Below the pieces are notes generated by a model, which was not told the origin of the DNA, ran no database searches, and saw only the letters and a program-made list of their open reading frames with translations. From positions 4,550 to 68,549 of the forward strand of contig JBBQAM010000019.1 of assembly GCA_038316335.1 (NCBI GenBank): DNA of 64,000 nt, read 5' to 3'. The stretch is from JALHST01 sp038316335. Lineage in GTDB: Bacteria > Bacteroidota > Bacteroidia > Flavobacteriales > Flavobacteriaceae. Position numbers and translations under genes: made by a program. Positions 1 to 8,370 of the stretch are shown in pieces. Within the stretch, counting starts at the first letter, position 1; each line of letters begins with the position of its first letter.

Positions 1-228
1 AAAATGAGTAATACAACGCGTTTAGTCGATAAATTAATTTTGAAAGGTTTTGTTGGGCGCATTACTTGCCCATCAAATCGTAGGAAAATAGAGATTCGAC
101 TAACACCACTTGGCGAACGGATGTTGGAAAAAATGGACGTCGCCATGAAGAACGCCGAAAATCAAATCGTGAAAGATTTTAATACTGAAGAACTTGAACT
201 TTTAAACAAACTCTTAGACAAATTTTAA
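1..228 (+). CDS. MarR-family transcriptional regulator, C-terminal part (5' end outside window)
   Basis: The frame is open to the left edge, so only the last 75 or so residues are present. They contain the end of a winged-helix recognition helix (SNTTRLVDKL), the wing with the basic run SNRRK followed by IRLTPLGERM, and a final dimerisation helix. This is the normal C-terminal half of MarR proteins, which are dimeric DNA-binding repressors. The YceI gene starts 34 bp downstream on the same strand, so the two are probably co-transcribed. The ligand and target cannot be read from this fragment. Confidence 0.85.
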   Translation, partial: KMSNTTRLVDKLILKGFVGRITCPSNRRKIEIRLTPLGERMLEKMDVAMKNAENQIVKDFNTEELELLNKLLDKF

Positions 229-262
229 ATTCAATTAATAAGTAACATTAAATTTTATAAGC

Positions 263-847
263 ATGAAAAAGAATACAGTAAGTTTTGTTTTAACAATGGT
301 GATGGGCGCAGGCGCGCTAGCGACCGAACCCGTAAAAGTCGAAAAAAAGGAAGTTAACAAAGAGGCCAGCAGCATTAGTTGGAAAGGCTATAAGGTACTT
401 GGCTCACATCATGGGACCATTGCTTTGAAAGAAGGTTCCTTGATTTTTGAGGATAACAAATTGACCGGTGGTGAATTTGTGGTCGACATGACCACCTTGG
501 CTTCTCTTGATTTGGAAGCCAATTCTGAGAGTAAGGGGAAATTGGAGGGCCATTTGAAATCAGATGATTTCTTCGGTGTCGAAAATCATCCTACGTCAAA
601 ATTGGTCTTCACCAATGTAACCCCCAGTGGCAAAAACTCGTACGAAGTCACCGGAAACCTGACCATTAAAGGTATCACCAAGCCCGTCACATTTGATGTA
701 TCTATCTATGGAAGCAAGGCTACGGCCACGATGAAAGTAGATCGTTCTCAATACGATGTAAAATATGGCTCGGGAAGTTTCTTTGACAACTTGGGCGATA
801 AGACCATCTATGACGAATTTGACCTTGTCGTTGATATGGAATTTTAA
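263..847 (+). CDS. YceI-family secreted lipid-binding-fold protein
   Basis: 194 aa with an N-terminal signal peptide (about residues 1-21, ending GALA) and a complete YceI domain. Typical motifs are SWKGYKVLGSHHGTI near the start, the GKLEGHLKSDDFF segment, NLTIKGITKPVTFDV, and the late DRSQYDVKYGSGSFFD. YceI proteins are lipocalin-like barrels that bind isoprenoid or polyprenoid chains in the periplasm. The physiological role of this one is unknown. It lies directly behind a MarR gene and ends before a strong terminator, so the pair forms a short operon. Confidence 0.9.
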   Translation: MKKNTVSFVLTMVMGAGALATEPVKVEKKEVNKEASSISWKGYKVLGSHHGTIALKEGSLIFEDNKLTGGEFVVDMTTLASLDLEANSESKGKLEGHLKSDDFFGVENHPTSKLVFTNVTPSGKNSYEVTGNLTIKGITKPVTFDVSIYGSKATATMKVDRSQYDVKYGSGSFFDNLGDKTIYDEFDLVVDMEF

Positions 848-868
848 TCTCCTTTGACTCGTTGATCC

Positions 869-908
869 AATCCTGCAACCTTCCAAATGGTTGCGGGATT
901 TTTATTTT
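869..908 (+). terminator. Rho-independent terminator after the yceI-like gene
   Basis: A 12-bp stem (869-880 with 889-900, one T-G wobble) and an 8-nt loop are followed by a T-rich run at 899-908. It sits 21 bp after the YceI stop codon and just upstream of the trp promoter, and so insulates the trp operon. Confidence 0.85.
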
Positions 909-920
909 GCCAAAAATTGA

Positions 921-951
921 TTTGAAATTTTAAAAATCATTTCTATCTTTG
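921..951 (+). promoter_or_regulatory. Bacteroidetes-type promoter of the trp operon
   Basis: TTTG at 921-924, 19 nt, then TATCTTTG at 944-951, which is an exact match to the Bacteroidetes -33 (TTTG) and -7 (TAnnTTTG) elements. The trp leader ORF begins at 957, only 5 nt after the -7 element. Transcription would therefore start at or next to the leader ATG, giving an almost leaderless transcript. Confidence 0.75.
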
Positions 952-956
952 AAGTC

Positions 957-1013
957 ATGAACATACATGGAATAAATACTTGGTGGTGGAAAAACTTACG
1001 AAAAACGTCGTGA
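957..1013 (+). CDS. trpL: trp operon leader peptide (18 aa, three consecutive Trp codons)
   Basis: The 18-codon ORF reads MNIHGINTWWWKNLRKTS. TGG occurs three times in a row at 981-989 and the stop is TGA at 1011-1013. It lies between an exact Bacteroidetes promoter and a strong terminator that ends just before trpE. Such Trp-rich leaders sense charged tRNA-Trp: a ribosome stalled at the Trp codons changes the folding of the downstream RNA. No other role is apparent. Identification rests on position, Trp clustering and the downstream hairpins; translation is not proven. Confidence 0.88.
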   Translation: MNIHGINTWWWKNLRKTS

Positions 1014-1062
1014 GCTAAGCACCATTGTAGTAAAACTATATGAAAGGCTTGTCAATCACGAC
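1007..1062 (+). promoter_or_regulatory. candidate trp antiterminator pairing (attenuator)
   Basis: GTCGTGA at 1007-1013, which includes the leader stop codon, is perfectly complementary to TCACGAC at 1056-1062. That second segment covers the loop and the first bases of the terminator 3' arm. A ribosome stalled on the Trp codons (981-989) would leave 1007-1013 free to pair and break the terminator. A ribosome reaching the stop would cover it and let the terminator form. A weaker 5-bp pairing of the Trp codons (TGGTG) with CACCA at 1020-1024 could be the early pause hairpin. The pairing was found by eye and not folded computationally. Confidence 0.6.
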
Positions 1063-1077
1063 AAGCCTTTTGCTTTT
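1043..1077 (+). terminator. trp attenuator terminator hairpin
   Basis: A perfect 11-bp stem (AAAGGCTTGTC at 1043-1053 with GACAAGCCTTT at 1060-1070) and a 6-nt loop are followed by TGCTTTT. It lies between the leader-peptide stop (1013) and the trpE start chosen here (1091), the expected place for an attenuator. An ATG at 1040, in frame with trpE, falls at its base and is therefore a poor start candidate. Confidence 0.88.
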
Positions 1078-1090
1078 GATACCCTTGAAA

Positions 1091-2488
1091 ATGAAATACA
1101 AGCTAAGTACCAGTTACCGTAAAATTTTGGCCGACACCATTACCCCGGTAAGCGTTTATTTAAAAATTCGGGATAAATACCCCAATAGTATCCTCCTCGA
1201 AAGTAGCGACTACCATGCCAATGATAACAGCTTTTCATATATCTGCTGTAATCCGATTGCATCAATTAAAGTTGAAAATGAAATAATTTCACAGAAATTT
1301 CCGGATGGGACAGAAAACGAAGTGCATATCGATGCAACTACCGATCTAGTAGAAATACTACACGACTTCAGTCAAAGATTCTCCACTGTGAAAAACAATT
1401 TTAAATTTATCAATACGGGTCTTTTTGGCTATATGGGGTATGACGCGGTGCGCTATTTTGAGGATATCGAACTTTCAAAAAAAGAAAATTCAGTGGCCAT
1501 ACCTGATATATATTATGCCGTCTACCAAAATATCATAGCAATCAACCACTTTAAGAACGAGGCTTACATATTTGCCCATTGTTTCAATGCCAATGACAAT
1601 ACTGCTGAATTGGAACAGCTGCTTAAGGTGCGGAACTTCGCATCCTACAATTTTTCAATGGAGGGCCCTGTCACTTCCAATCTAGCGGATAGCGACTTCA
1701 AGGCACAGGTCGAAATGGCCAAAAAGCATTGTCAGCGCGGGGATGTTTTTCAATTGGTGCTTTCCCGAAGATTCTCACAACGCTTCAAAGGTGACGAGTT
1801 TAATGTCTACAGAGCCCTGCGTTCGGTAAATCCGTCTCCCTATCTATTTTATTTCGACTATGGTGACTTTAAGATCTTTGGAAGCTCTCCGGAAGCGCAA
1901 TTGGTGGTGAAAAATGGTAGGGCTGAAATACACCCCATTGCAGGAACATTCAAACGCACAGGAAATGACGAACAAGATGCGATTTTAGCCAAGCAACTGA
2001 CCGAGGATGATAAAGAAAATAGCGAGCATGTCATGTTGGTAGACTTGGCTCGTAATGATCTTAGCAGACATGGCAATATGGTGGAAGTCGTAAATTATAA
2101 GGAAGTTCAGTTTTTTTCGCACGTAATTCATTTGGTCTCAAAAGTTACCGGACAAAAGAAAAAAGGGATACCAACCTTGAAAGTAGTGGCCGATACGTTT
2201 CCGGCAGGCACCTTAAGCGGTGCACCTAAACACATGGCCATGCAATTAATAGAAAAATACGAAAAAACGAGTCGCGGGTATTATGGTGGCGCCATTGGTT
2301 TTATGGATTTCGAAGGGAACTTCAACCATGCCATAATGATTCGGACATTTTTAAGCAAGAACCATCAATTGCACTATCAGGCAGGTGCCGGACTTGTCGC
2401 AGTATCGGACCCTGAAAATGAATTGCAGGAAACCTATAATAAACTAGGGGCATTGACCAATGCCCTGCAAATAGCACAAACCTTATAA
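1091..2488 (+). CDS. trpE: anthranilate synthase component I
   Basis: 465 aa chorismate-binding enzyme that makes anthranilate from chorismate using ammonia delivered by TrpG; first step of Trp synthesis. The N-terminal LLESS motif (residues 35-39) is the conserved Trp feedback-binding site. The C-terminal catalytic half carries GDVFQLVLSRRF, HPIAGTFKRTG, LVDLARNDLSRHG and FPAGTLSGAPK. The start is placed at ATG 1091 (MKYKLS): the longer in-frame ATG at 1040 lies in the attenuator hairpin and would add 17 non-conserved residues. It is the first structural gene of the operon and is probably controlled by attenuation. Confidence 0.96.
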   Translation: MKYKLSTSYRKILADTITPVSVYLKIRDKYPNSILLESSDYHANDNSFSYICCNPIASIKVENEIISQKFPDGTENEVHIDATTDLVEILHDFSQRFSTVKNNFKFINTGLFGYMGYDAVRYFEDIELSKKENSVAIPDIYYAVYQNIIAINHFKNEAYIFAHCFNANDNTAELEQLLKVRNFASYNFSMEGPVTSNLADSDFKAQVEMAKKHCQRGDVFQLVLSRRFSQRFKGDEFNVYRALRSVNPSPYLFYFDYGDFKIFGSSPEAQLVVKNGRAEIHPIAGTFKRTGNDEQDAILAKQLTEDDKENSEHVMLVDLARNDLSRHGNMVEVVNYKEVQFFSHVIHLVSKVTGQKKKGIPTLKVVADTFPAGTLSGAPKHMAMQLIEKYEKTSRGYYGGAIGFMDFEGNFNHAIMIRTFLSKNHQLHYQAGAGLVAVSDPENELQETYNKLGALTNALQIAQTL

Positions 2489-2531
2489 GTAGCCTGAATA
2501 TTCATCGGGGAAAACAAAATTATCGGAATAC

Positions 2532-3260
2532 ATGAGCCTTCCAAAAAATAAAAATAACAGTACCGCCAAACATAAAAAATTGACCGGGGATACTGCGCTA
2601 TCAATACATCAAAAGGCCGTCCTGGTGATTGATAACTATGATAGTTTTACCTACAATCTCGTGCATTATATTGAGGACTTAGGCTTTTTGGTAGTGGTAA
2701 AAAGGAATGACCAGATTTTGCTGGAAGAGGTGGCAGCGTACGATAACATTGTACTTTCCCCAGGTCCCGGGATACCAGACGAAGCAGGCCTATTAAAGGA
2801 AATAATATCAAAATATGCCCCTAGCAAACGAATTTTTGGCGTTTGTCTGGGACAACAGGCCATCGGAGAGGTATTCGGTGGCACCCTCCTCAATCTCGAA
2901 ACCGTATATCATGGGGTCGCAACAAAAATTAAAATCATCGGGGATGATGCTTTGTTCAGGGGAATCCCAAAAGAAATCGTTGTCGGTAGATACCATTCTT
3001 GGGTGGTGAACCCGATTTTACCAGAGGTTTTAGAAATTACCTCAACCGATGAAAACGGACAAATAATGTCACTTAGACACAAGCAGTACGATGTTTGTGC
3101 AGTGCAGTTCCATCCAGAATCAGTGCTTACGCCCTATGGTAAAAAAATATTACGGAATTGGTTGCGCCCCGATTCGGTAAGCGCCGACGATGAGGACTTA
3201 GCAGAAAGTGGTAGCGCTAGAATGGAAGCAGAATCAAATATTGAATCTAATACCAAATAA
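2532..3260 (+). CDS. trpG: anthranilate synthase component II (glutamine amidotransferase)
   Basis: 242 aa class I glutamine amidotransferase that supplies ammonia to TrpE. The domain begins at about residue 29 (AVLVIDNYDSFTYN). Cys105 in FGVCLGQQ is the nucleophile, with His194 and Glu196 in VQFHPES completing the triad. The protein is longer than the usual 190 or so residues: there is a 28-residue basic N-terminal extension and a 25-residue acidic, Ser-rich C-terminal tail. No internal ATG precedes the domain, so the extension is real unless a GTG/CTG codon just before VIDN is used. The gene follows trpE by 43 bp. Confidence 0.95.
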   Translation: MSLPKNKNNSTAKHKKLTGDTALSIHQKAVLVIDNYDSFTYNLVHYIEDLGFLVVVKRNDQILLEEVAAYDNIVLSPGPGIPDEAGLLKEIISKYAPSKRIFGVCLGQQAIGEVFGGTLLNLETVYHGVATKIKIIGDDALFRGIPKEIVVGRYHSWVVNPILPEVLEITSTDENGQIMSLRHKQYDVCAVQFHPESVLTPYGKKILRNWLRPDSVSADDEDLAESGSARMEAESNIESNTK

Positions 3261-3348
3261 ACAAGTATAGAGTCCAAGACAAAAGTAGCATCTTGTAAAT
3301 CGTAGATGGCCAATATGAAAGACCCTCTTTATTAAAATCGAATTAAAA

Positions 3349-4344
3349 ATGAAGGAAACATTGAACAGATTGATCAACCATGACATCCTCACCAAAGAAG
3401 ATGCGAAACAAATATTGGTCAATATTGCCAAAGGAGATTACAATATGAGTCAAATCGCCGCCTTTTTGACGGTGTACATGATGCGCAGCATCACGATTGA
3501 GGAATTGGAAGGTTTTCGGGATGCACTGTTAGAATTATGTTTGGCAGTCGATTTATCGGCCTATAATCCGATCGACCTTTGCGGCACCGGGGGTGACGCG
3601 AAGGATACCTTTAATATCTCGACCTTGGCATCCTTTGTAACTGCCGGTGCTGGTGTAAATGTAACAAAACATGGTAATTATGGGGTATCCTCAACCTGCG
3701 GGAGTAGCAATGTGCTCGAATTTCTTGGTATTCAATTCAGTAACAACCCTGATTTTTTAGAAAAATCGATAGCGGAGGCGGGTATCTGTATTCTGCATGC
3801 CCCTCTATTCCATCCGGCTATGAAGAATGTAGCACCTATACGAAAAGAGCTCGGGGTAAAAACCTTCTTTAATATGCTGGGGCCAATGGTCAACCCTGCG
3901 TTTCCAAAAAATCAGGTGGTCGGGGTCTTTAATCTCGAATTGGCCCGCATGTATGGTTATCTTTATCAGAATACCGACATACACTTTACCGTGCTGCACG
4001 CCCTTGATGGTTACGATGAAATATCCCTCACTGGCGATACCAAGACAATTTCGAATGCCTCGGAAGGCATTATAAGGCCTGAAGACTTCGGTGTTAAGGC
4101 CATAAAGCCAAGTGAAATCATAGGTGGCGATAGTATCGCGTCTTCAGCACAAATATTTATCGATGTGCTTCAGGGTCAGGGTACGAATGCCCAAAATCAT
4201 GTTGTTTGTGCCAATGCAGGTGTGGCCATCGCCACGGTACGTAGGATATCCCCTAGCGAAGGTTTTGAAATGGCCATGGAATCGTTACAAAGTGGAAAAG
4301 GCTTACAGGCATTAAAAAAATTACAAAAATTAAGTACGATCTAA
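3349..4344 (+). CDS. trpD: anthranilate phosphoribosyltransferase
   Basis: 331 aa, normal family length. It transfers the phosphoribosyl group of PRPP to anthranilate. The PRPP-binding GTGGD loop is at 79-83, followed by NISTLASF and the KHGNYGVSS segment (Lys107-His108), with the metal/PRPP region further on. It is third in the operon, 88 bp after trpG. The intergenic stretch shows no hairpin or promoter. Confidence 0.96.
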   Translation: MKETLNRLINHDILTKEDAKQILVNIAKGDYNMSQIAAFLTVYMMRSITIEELEGFRDALLELCLAVDLSAYNPIDLCGTGGDAKDTFNISTLASFVTAGAGVNVTKHGNYGVSSTCGSSNVLEFLGIQFSNNPDFLEKSIAEAGICILHAPLFHPAMKNVAPIRKELGVKTFFNMLGPMVNPAFPKNQVVGVFNLELARMYGYLYQNTDIHFTVLHALDGYDEISLTGDTKTISNASEGIIRPEDFGVKAIKPSEIIGGDSIASSAQIFIDVLQGQGTNAQNHVVCANAGVAIATVRRISPSEGFEMAMESLQSGKGLQALKKLQKLSTI

Positions 4345-4459
4345 AATGAGTTACTCACAAATCATTTCAATGATATACAAGAAATCATTGGCAAACTTCG
4401 TCCGATTCATCGATTTCCGATCACCTAGCTAACCAGGGTCACAATAACCGTTGTAAAAA

Positions 4460-5245
4460 ATGAATATTTTAGACAAAATAGTAGCAGACAAACGGAAGGA
4501 GGTTGCCTTTAAAAAAATGATCATCCCCAATCATCAATTGGAGAACTCAGTGCTTTTTAGTCGTGCAATGAATTCTTTGGCGGGCAGGCTTCATACTAGT
4601 GCAACAGGTATCATTGCCGAACACAAGCGAAGATCTCCTTCGAAATCGGTCATCAACCAAGATCTAAATGTACAGGATATCGCCATCGGCTATGAGAAGG
4701 CTGGCGCTTGCGGTATGTCGGTACTAACCGACAGCAAATATTTTGGTGGTTCGCTTGATGATCTACTTCTAGCCCGCGCAGCCGTACAGATTCCCGTATT
4801 GCGTAAAGAGTTTATAATCGATGAATACCAGATTCTCGAGGCCAAGGCCCACGGTGCTGATGTGATTCTTTTGATAGCGGCGATTTTGACCCGAAAGGAT
4901 ATCAAGAAATTTTCCGAATTGGCCAAAAAGTTAGAACTCGAGGTGCTACTTGAAATTCATGATGAAAACGAATTGAACAGTTCCCCATTGGAGCGAATAG
5001 ATATGATCGGTGTCAACAATCGAAATCTGAAGACGTTTGAAGTTGATTTAAAGATCAGTAAATTGCTTTCTGCCCTAATCCCCGACCATTTGGTAAAAGT
5101 ATCGGAGAGCGGTATTGATAGTATAGATGCCATTAGGATGTTAAAGGAGTTTGGCTACCAAGGGTTTTTGATCGGGGAAAATTTCATGAAGACCGAACAT
5201 CCTGGGGAAACAGCAGCGACATTTATAAAAAATTTACAGACATGA
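4460..5245 (+). CDS. trpC: indole-3-glycerol-phosphate synthase
   Basis: 261 aa TIM barrel that closes the indole ring of CdRP to indole-3-glycerol phosphate. Visible motifs are IIAEHKRRSPSK (Glu54 and Lys56 as catalytic region), VLRKEFIIDEYQI, LLEIHDENEL, GVNNRNLKTF and VSESGI. A 115-bp gap with no recognisable element separates it from trpD. Its last codons overlap trpF by 4 bp (ATGA), so the two are translationally coupled. Confidence 0.96.
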   Translation: MNILDKIVADKRKEVAFKKMIIPNHQLENSVLFSRAMNSLAGRLHTSATGIIAEHKRRSPSKSVINQDLNVQDIAIGYEKAGACGMSVLTDSKYFGGSLDDLLLARAAVQIPVLRKEFIIDEYQILEAKAHGADVILLIAAILTRKDIKKFSELAKKLELEVLLEIHDENELNSSPLERIDMIGVNNRNLKTFEVDLKISKLLSALIPDHLVKVSESGIDSIDAIRMLKEFGYQGFLIGENFMKTEHPGETAATFIKNLQT

Positions 5246-5883
5246 AATTAAAAGTCTGTGGCATGAAATATAACGTTTTGGAAGTGGCCGCACTGCGACC
5301 TGATTATTTGGGTTTTATATTCTGGAGATCTTCGCCCCGCTATTTTTCAGGCCCAATGCCCGAACTTGATTTCCGGATCCGTAAAGTAGGTGTATTTGTT
5401 GATGCCGATATTACCGAACTCATCGAAACAACCCGAAAGTATGACTTGCAGGCCCTCCAATTGCACGGCCATGAAAGTCCCGAATATTGCAGACAGGTTT
5501 CTGATGAACTACACAACGCCCGAGTATCGGCTCAAATCATCAAAGTATTCTCGATTCGGGGAAAATTCAATTTTGATGCGCTGAAAGCGTATGAACAGGT
5601 ATGTGACTATTATCTATTCGATACAAAAGGTGAATTACCAGGAGGCAATGGGTATGCCTTTGATTGGGCGATTTTAAAAGAGTATCCTTCAACAAAACCG
5701 TATTTCCTTAGTGGGGGAATCGGCATTGAAACAATTAAATCGCTCGTACGATTTTTTGAACGACCCGAGTCAAAATATTGTTATGCCATCGACCTAAATA
5801 GTAAATTTGAGGAAAAACCGGGTTTGAAGCAAATAAAGAAATTAAACGAATTCAAAGATGCATTATGGAAAAAGAAAGAATAA
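5242..5883 (+). CDS. trpF: phosphoribosylanthranilate isomerase
   Basis: 213 aa TIM barrel that performs the Amadori rearrangement of PRA to CdRP, the step before TrpC. The catalytic Cys is in LKVCGMKYN (Cys6) and the catalytic Asp in the FDTKGELPGGNG segment; VGVFVDA and LQLHG are also present. It overlaps trpC by 4 bp and trpB by 19 bp. It is a separate protein here, not fused to TrpC as in enterobacteria. Confidence 0.95.
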   Translation: MKLKVCGMKYNVLEVAALRPDYLGFIFWRSSPRYFSGPMPELDFRIRKVGVFVDADITELIETTRKYDLQALQLHGHESPEYCRQVSDELHNARVSAQIIKVFSIRGKFNFDALKAYEQVCDYYLFDTKGELPGGNGYAFDWAILKEYPSTKPYFLSGGIGIETIKSLVRFFERPESKYCYAIDLNSKFEEKPGLKQIKKLNEFKDALWKKKE

Positions 5884-7124
5884 CCCCCTTAGCCAACACC
5901 AGGGGTGGTCGCCTTCCTAAAAGCATGGCAGATCGAACAAGTAGCCGATATCAAGCGGACCAGAAGGGCTATTATGGAGAATTCGGAGGTGCATTTATTC
6001 CCGAGATGTTATACCCGAATACCGAGGAACTTCGCCAAAACTATCTTAAAATCATGGCTGAACCTTCCTTTAAAAAAGAATTTGACCAATTGCTTCGCGA
6101 CTATGTAGGCCGCCCCACACCCCTCTATTTCGCCAACCGCCTTTCGCAAAAATACGACGTCAAGATATATCTAAAAAGGGAAGATCTTTGTCATACTGGG
6201 GCCCATAAGGTCAATAACACGATCGGGCAGATCTTGATGGCAAAAAAATTGGGCAAGACCCGTATCATCGCAGAAACAGGAGCTGGTCAACATGGGGTGG
6301 CCACAGCAACCGTGTGTGCCCTTATGGGGATGGAGTGTGTGGTATATATGGGCGAAATCGACATTGCCCGACAAGCACCGAATGTGGCACGGATGAAAAT
6401 GTTGGGTGCAAAGGTACGGCCGGCCCTTTCAGGCAGCAAAACCTTAAAGGATGCCACCAATGAAGCCATCCGGGATTGGATCAATAATCCGATAGACACA
6501 CATTATATCATAGGTTCGGTAGTCGGGCCCCATCCTTATCCCGATATGGTTGCCCGTTTTCAGTCAATTATATCGGAAGAGATCAAATGGCAGTTAAAGG
6601 AAAAGGAAGGTCGTGAAAATCCTGATTACGTAGTGGCCTGTGTGGGTGGTGGCAGTAATGCTGCCGGGGCGTTTTATCATTTTTTGGACCAAGCCGAGGT
6701 AGGTATTATAGCCGTTGAAGCGGCAGGAAAAGGAATCGATACCGGTAAAAGTGCAGCCACTTCGGCCCTTGGTAAAGTTGGAATTATCCACGGAAGCAAA
6801 ACACTGCTCATGCAGACACCAGATGGACAGATTACCGAACCGTATTCCATTTCGGCCGGACTTGATTATCCAGGTGTCGGCCCTATGCATGCCCATCTCT
6901 ATAAATCAGGTAGGGCAGAATTCATTTCGGTCACCGATGACGATGCAATGACCGCCGGTTTAATGGTCACCCAATTGGAAGGCATCATCCCGGCCATCGA
7001 ATCCTCGCATGCCTTTGCCATTTTAGCCGAACGAAAATTCAAAAAAGACGCTGTTGTGGTGATTAATCTTTCAGGACGCGGGGATAAGGACTTAGATACG
7101 TATATAAATTATTTTAAACTTTGA
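5865..7124 (+). CDS. trpB: tryptophan synthase beta chain
   Basis: 419 aa PLP enzyme that joins indole and L-serine to give tryptophan. The PLP lysine is Lys115 in GAHKVNN and the phosphate-binding loop is GGGSNAAG. YYGEFGGAFIPEMLYP is the usual N-terminal signature. The annotated start overlaps trpF by 19 bp and adds about 20 residues before an alternative ATG at 5925 (MADRTSS), which would be closer to the usual length. Both starts are possible. Confidence 0.96.
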   Translation: MEKERITPLANTRGGRLPKSMADRTSSRYQADQKGYYGEFGGAFIPEMLYPNTEELRQNYLKIMAEPSFKKEFDQLLRDYVGRPTPLYFANRLSQKYDVKIYLKREDLCHTGAHKVNNTIGQILMAKKLGKTRIIAETGAGQHGVATATVCALMGMECVVYMGEIDIARQAPNVARMKMLGAKVRPALSGSKTLKDATNEAIRDWINNPIDTHYIIGSVVGPHPYPDMVARFQSIISEEIKWQLKEKEGRENPDYVVACVGGGSNAAGAFYHFLDQAEVGIIAVEAAGKGIDTGKSAATSALGKVGIIHGSKTLLMQTPDGQITEPYSISAGLDYPGVGPMHAHLYKSGRAEFISVTDDDAMTAGLMVTQLEGIIPAIESSHAFAILAERKFKKDAVVVINLSGRGDKDLDTYINYFKL

Positions 7125-7254
7125 TCCAGGTTTGAAAAACAAAATGATAGGGTTTCCAACGATTCAATAAAGTTGTACGCGAACGTTTCGGCATACCCGC
7201 TACTATCGTACTGGATGATTTGGTCTTTGAAAGCCCATTGCATAGCTCAATGAC

Positions 7255-8019
7255 ATGAATAGAATACAACAAAAATTACAGGAAAAAGGGAAGATTCTTT
7301 CCATTTACTTAACCGCTGGGTATCCTGGGCTGAACGATACCGTAAAAATCATTGAAAATCTAGAACAAAGCGGGGTCGGTATGATTGAAATCGGGCTGCC
7401 TTTTAGTGACCCATTGGCCGATGGACCTACCATACAGGAAAGTTCAACAAAGGCATTAAAAAACGGGATGACTTCCGAATTGCTTTTCGACCAATTGAAA
7501 GACATTCGTAAATCGGTGTCCATACCGCTTTTGATCATGGGATATTTTAATCCCATATATCAATTTGGGGTGGAGGCATTCTGTAAGAGATGTCACGAAA
7601 TTGGCATCGATGGCCTTATTATTCCCGACTTGCCCGTGGACGTCTATTTGGAGACCTATCAGGCCATCTTTCAAAAATACGGACTCATAAATATCTTTTT
7701 AATAACGCCTCAGACCTCCGAAGAACGCATACGCTTTATTGATCAAGTCTCCAACGGTTTCATATATATGGTAAGTTCGGCAAGTGTTACGGGTGCCAAA
7801 GAAGGTTTTGGATTGACACAAGAGGCCTATTTTGAAAGAATACATTCGCTTTCATTAAAAAATCCACAAATCGTTGGATTCGGCATAAGCAATTCACAAA
7901 CATTTCAACAAGCCACTAAAATGGCCAAAGGTGCGATTATTGGTTCGGCATTTATTAAATACGTGACAACCCATGGTATTGAAAAGTTAGACCGATTTAT
8001 TCAAGAAATAATAAAATGA
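7255..8019 (+). CDS. trpA: tryptophan synthase alpha chain
   Basis: 254 aa TIM barrel that cleaves indole-3-glycerol phosphate to indole and glyceraldehyde 3-phosphate; indole is channelled to TrpB. The catalytic Glu45 is in MIEIGLPFSDP and the catalytic Asp56 in LADGPT; DGLIIPDLPV is also present. It lies 130 bp after trpB in a gap with no evident promoter or terminator. The stop codon overlaps the next ATG (ATGA, 8016-8019). Confidence 0.96.
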   Translation: MNRIQQKLQEKGKILSIYLTAGYPGLNDTVKIIENLEQSGVGMIEIGLPFSDPLADGPTIQESSTKALKNGMTSELLFDQLKDIRKSVSIPLLIMGYFNPIYQFGVEAFCKRCHEIGIDGLIIPDLPVDVYLETYQAIFQKYGLINIFLITPQTSEERIRFIDQVSNGFIYMVSSASVTGAKEGFGLTQEAYFERIHSLSLKNPQIVGFGISNSQTFQQATKMAKGAIIGSAFIKYVTTHGIEKLDRFIQEIIK

Positions 8020-8243
8020 ATGATCTATTAAATAATTGGAAAGTTGTAATCCTCCTGTGCCTTACCTTAGGATTTGCTCCCTATTTTCCGGAACCCCATA
8101 TTTGGGGAAAAATCAAATGGATCGCAGGTGGGGCCAATGGCATGAAGATCGTTGATTGGTTTGATGTGCTTTTACACGGATTTCCTTTCATAGTATTGAT
8201 CAGGCTACTAATTATACAAATGGTTAGGCTCAATAAAAAATAG
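8016..8243 (+). CDS. small membrane protein coupled to trpA
   Basis: 75 aa with two hydrophobic segments: about residues 9-24 (VVILLCLTLGFAPYF) and 53-69 (FPFIVLIRLLIIQMV). They are separated by a polar loop with PEPHIWGKIKW. The start overlaps the trpA stop by 4 bp, so it is translated with the trp operon. I do not recognise a function. The overlap suggests real translation. A role tied to Trp (transport, for instance) would be speculation; it may only hitchhike on the operon. Confidence 0.7.
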   Translation: MNDLLNNWKVVILLCLTLGFAPYFPEPHIWGKIKWIAGGANGMKIVDWFDVLLHGFPFIVLIRLLIIQMVRLNKK

Positions 8244-8370
8244 AATACCCTATATTTAACCCAGATCGTCATAAATATATTTAATGTGGCGTAGTGAAGT
8301 GCATTCATAATACACGATGCCTTACGAACTTGAACCAAGAAACCCTTGTTTATGCCTAAGCCAAAATCAA

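Noticed and set aside
596..886. 96-aa ORF on the minus strand over the YceI gene and its terminator
   Set aside because: It lies antisense to a clear YceI domain and runs through the terminator hairpin; its sequence resembles no family.
1040..1090. N-terminal extension of TrpE from ATG 1040
   Set aside because: The codons lie within the attenuator hairpin and add a hydrophobic stretch that TrpE proteins lack.
4345..4459. A second promoter or attenuator between trpD and trpC
   Set aside because: No TAnnTTTG element with proper spacing, no leader ORF and no terminator were found in the 115-bp gap.
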